Positions 62,075 through 64,000 of a stretch of DNA of 64,000 nucleotides are shown here, piece by piece. This stretch comes from an uncultured bacterium. GTDB lineage: Bacteria; Verrucomicrobiota; Lentisphaeria; Victivallales; UBA1829. The translations under genes were made by a program, and so were the position numbers. The notes under the pieces are model-generated. The model did no database searches and had not been told where the DNA came from. It worked only from the letters and a program-made list of their open reading frames with translations. The stretch spans positions 1 to 64,000 of the forward strand of contig URNX01000009.1 in assembly GCA_900549415.1 (NCBI GenBank). The letters are read 5' to 3'. The stretch's first letter is position 1. The number at the start of each line of letters is the position of its first letter.

Positions 62075-62138
62075 TGGCGAAAAACCAAAGAAAAATGGCG
62101 AAAACATCTCTTGTCAAAAAACTGTTTTATGCTATAAT
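62075..62138 (+). promoter_or_regulatory. AraC-type direct repeats and promoter of cassette F
   Basis: TGGCGAAAA occurs at 62075-62083 and 62096-62104, 21 bp apart on one face of the helix. The second copy ends 6 bases before TTGTCA (62111-62116); TATAAT is at 62133-62138 (16-bp spacer). This is the usual layout of an AraC-activated promoter. Confidence 0.65.
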
Positions 62139-62199
62139 ATATCCATAGGCAGACAAATGATTCAGAAACATCCCAAAACTTAAAAAGGAAACGGCGACA

Positions 62200-63015
62200 A
62201 TGAACAACGGAAAAACAGGTTCGGCTACTTCTGGAAAAAGAAATTCGAGACGGTCCGGAAAATTCACACTCGTAGAACTTCTAATTGTAATTGCGATTAT
62301 TGCAATTCTCGCAGCGATGTTGCTCCCGGCTCTGGACAAGGCGCGCAGTAAAGCGCAGGGAATATCCTGCATGGGAAATCTGAAGCAGCAGGGGCTTGCA
62401 TTCCGCATGTACGGAAACGACAACGATGACTGGGTTGTTATTTTTCAGGGATCGGATACAGGAGAAAACAGCTCCAGATTTTTGAAATGGCAGGATCTTC
62501 TTCTTGTTTACATCGCGGGGAAGCCGGCGGTCGCTCAAAAAAGCTGGATGACAAATTTCTACAAGAACGGCACGGCGGTCGACATTATTCCCGTTTTTCA
62601 GTGTCCCGGCAACCAGAAGAAAGATGACCCGGGGGGAACTTATGGAGTAAATCAAAATCTCTCTCGACCCGATCTGACAGAAGCCTACTGGCGGGATCGC
62701 TACAGATTAAAGTATTCGCAGGTGAAAACACCGTCCGTACGTCTCCTGGCCGGCGATTTTTCCTGGAGCGCCCAGCAGCGCGCATCGGACTGCCTCGGAG
62801 GCGACATGTATTACAAGTACGATCTTGAACTTCCCTTCCGTCATGGGGGAGGAGTAAATCTCCTGTTTGCGGACGGGCATGCACGGAGCCGGACAAACCG
62901 TCTGCCGGCGCTCCCGGAGTTCAGCGGAACCCTGGTCACCAAGGCAAGCGCGGAAAACCGCGTAAGCACATACGGCCAGGAGTATTACATCTGGGGATTC
63001 GGATTCAACAACTGA
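62200..63015 (+). CDS. Pseudopilin-like protein, cassette F
   Basis: 271 residues: leader [11 protein letters not shown], then [19 protein letters not shown], Glu+5 kept, residue -1 Lys (with Gly at -2). [19 protein letters not shown] follows, then a C-terminal H-x9-DG ([13 protein letters not shown]). AAAAAGGAAA upstream of the ATG. It is the first gene of the AraC-controlled cassette and precedes the glycosidase by 25 bases. Confidence 0.85.
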   Translation: MNNGKTGSATSGKRNSRRSGKFTLVELLIVIAIIAILAAMLLPALDKARSKAQGISCMGNLKQQGLAFRMYGNDNDDWVVIFQGSDTGENSSRFLKWQDLLLVYIAGKPAVAQKSWMTNFYKNGTAVDIIPVFQCPGNQKKDDPGGTYGVNQNLSRPDLTEAYWRDRYRLKYSQVKTPSVRLLAGDFSWSAQQRASDCLGGDMYYKYDLELPFRHGGGVNLLFADGHARSRTNRLPALPEFSGTLVTKASAENRVSTYGQEYYIWGFGFNN

Positions 63016-63040
63016 ACATTCATACAAGAAAGGCAACAAA

Positions 63041-64000
63041 ATGAAGAAGAACATCATTACTGCGGCACTGCTGTTCAGCGCTCTCACGGCATTCGCTGTT
63101 GAGGCGGTGACAGTAAAAATTGCGGCGGACGGAACCTATGAACGGAACGGGAAAAAAATTTTCCTGATCGGCCCCTTCATGAAAAATTTTCTTGCTTATC
63201 CCCAGCTCCGGGAATACAAGAACAATCCATGCCCGGAAAAGCTCAACTACATCTACAATGAAATTCCGAATGCGGAAAACCTGCGCAAGATCGGATTCAA
63301 TACAATCTGCACCATGCCGGACGACACCATGTACCGCGTCCTGAGTCCGAATTACAAAGGGTTTGCGGCTGAAAACGCCTTCGAAGGATATAAAAAATTC
63401 ATTGACAGCGATACGGACCCGAACTATGCGAAACAGAATCGCTGGCGCGTTCATTTCCCGAACAACGAAAACTATTACATTGACATTTACCGCAGGGCGC
63501 GCGAATTCTTCCGCAGCATCAAAATGCCCATCTACATTGAAACCTCCGCGGCCAACTTTATTTTCAATCAGCCCTCCGTGTATGCAAAGTTCTTTTCGGA
63601 CGGCAAGGCGGCATTCAACACGGATCTTTCCGGAACGGTATTCAAGGTAGGCTTCAACCTCTATACAAAATCCGGACGGGATTTTTATCTGAAACTTTGG
63701 AAGCATGTCGCGGAAGATTTCACATCGGCAGGAGCCGATGTGCTCTGCTACGAACTTTTCAACGAAGTGAAATGCGTCGACTACTCCCCGTCCGCCCGCG
63801 AAGCATTCGCAAAATGGCTTGAACGCAGACACGGAGACCTTGAAACCCTTAACCGCCGCTGGCATACTTCGAAAAAATCATTTGAAGAAGCCGCCGCATT
63901 CAAAACCACCTGGTCGCCGCTCGGTCTCCATGTGGACTGGAAGCTGTTCATGCGCGACACTCTCATTGATTACATTAAAGAAGGACGAGCCGTCATCCGC
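63041..64000 (+). CDS. Secreted clan-A-like glycoside hydrolase, 3' end outside the window (cassette F)
   Basis: The frame is open from the ATG to the window edge: 320 residues seen. Signal peptide KNIITAALLFSALTAFAVEA. A beta/alpha barrel begins near residue 35 (GKKIFLIGPFMKNFL); LRKIGFNTIC, DIYRRAREFF, IYIETSAANFIF and the likely acid/base CYELFNEVKC near residue 237 are visible. LETLNRRWHTSKKSFEEAAAF recalls the region after the acid/base in GH42/GH5-like enzymes. AAAGGCAAC precedes the ATG. The nucleophile lies outside the window. Confidence 0.75.
   Translation, partial: MKKNIITAALLFSALTAFAVEAVTVKIAADGTYERNGKKIFLIGPFMKNFLAYPQLREYKNNPCPEKLNYIYNEIPNAENLRKIGFNTICTMPDDTMYRVLSPNYKGFAAENAFEGYKKFIDSDTDPNYAKQNRWRVHFPNNENYYIDIYRRAREFFRSIKMPIYIETSAANFIFNQPSVYAKFFSDGKAAFNTDLSGTVFKVGFNLYTKSGRDFYLKLWKHVAEDFTSAGADVLCYELFNEVKCVDYSPSAREAFAKWLERRHGDLETLNRRWHTSKKSFEEAAAFKTTWSPLGLHVDWKLFMRDTLIDYIKEGRAVIR

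Noticed and set aside
1..64000. CRISPR arrays, insertion sequences, phage genes
   Set aside because: I saw no regularly spaced repeats, transposase, integrase or phage structural gene; cassette similarity is at the gene-family level, without flanking repeats.

Overview
The window looks like a piece of a GC-rich, Gram-negative chromosome from the Lentisphaerota/Victivallales (Victivallis-like) part of the PVC superphylum. This is inferred from gene content: five pseudopilins with the FTLIELL-type N-terminus, each beside a LacI or AraC regulator and a large secreted glycoside hydrolase, plus many lipoproteins and a long debranching enzyme. There is no rRNA to confirm the taxonomy.

Layout. (1) 1-20 kb is mostly housekeeping: ptsH-ptsI, a cyclophilin and an (alpha/alpha)6 glucosidase; a five-gene minus-strand operon joined by 4-nt overlaps (LysM/TPR lipoprotein, auxiliary lipoprotein, hpt, a glycosyltransferase-methyltransferase fusion, queE); a sugar mutarotase and rhaA; typA; nadD-rsfS-unknown-phosphoesterase; secreted polysaccharide deacetylase-unknown-LOG-yraN; and tRNA-Asp. 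(2) 19.7-21.7 kb holds a ComM-like AAA protein and a small partner. (3) 21.8-35.2 kb holds two minus-strand carbohydrate cassettes, A and B. Each runs LacI regulator, pseudopilin, large secreted clan-A-like glycosidase, accessory proteins. The LacI gene of A carries a one-base frameshift. (4) 35.4-37.4 kb is a small housekeeping operon (small protein, rsmI, gmhB, unknown). (5) 37.4-38.7 kb is a decayed cassette, C: AraC C-terminal half, glycosidase fragment, pseudopilin C-terminus. (6) 38.8-42.7 kb holds a sugar isomerase/epimerase and a MerR-controlled operon of exported redox-like proteins. (7) 42.9-47.7 kb holds a lipoprotein and a 1427-residue two-activity glycogen debranching enzyme. (8) 47.8-53.5 kb is cassette D. 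(9) 53.7-55.8 kb holds a membrane zinc protease, a PSP1-domain protein and a Cys-rich protein. (10) 55.9-60.9 kb is cassette E. (11) 61.0-64.0 kb is cassette F, with AraC diverging from a pseudopilin and a glycosidase cut by the window edge.

How the parts fit. The repeated unit regulator + pseudopilin + secreted glycosidase resembles in logic the polysaccharide utilisation loci of Bacteroidota, but with a pilin-like protein where SusC/SusD would be. All five intact pseudopilins lack the Gly-1 expected by prepilin peptidase, yet keep Glu+5 and a C-terminal His...Asp-Gly motif. The four LacI genes have consensus-perfect promoters (TTGACA-N17-TATAAT), with palindromes or repeats just downstream that suggest autoregulation. 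Cassette F has two TGGCGAAAA direct repeats 21 bp apart next to its -35 box. The linked pseudopilin and glycosidase, regulated per substrate, is the most interesting system here. No gene-free stretch exceeds 300 bases.
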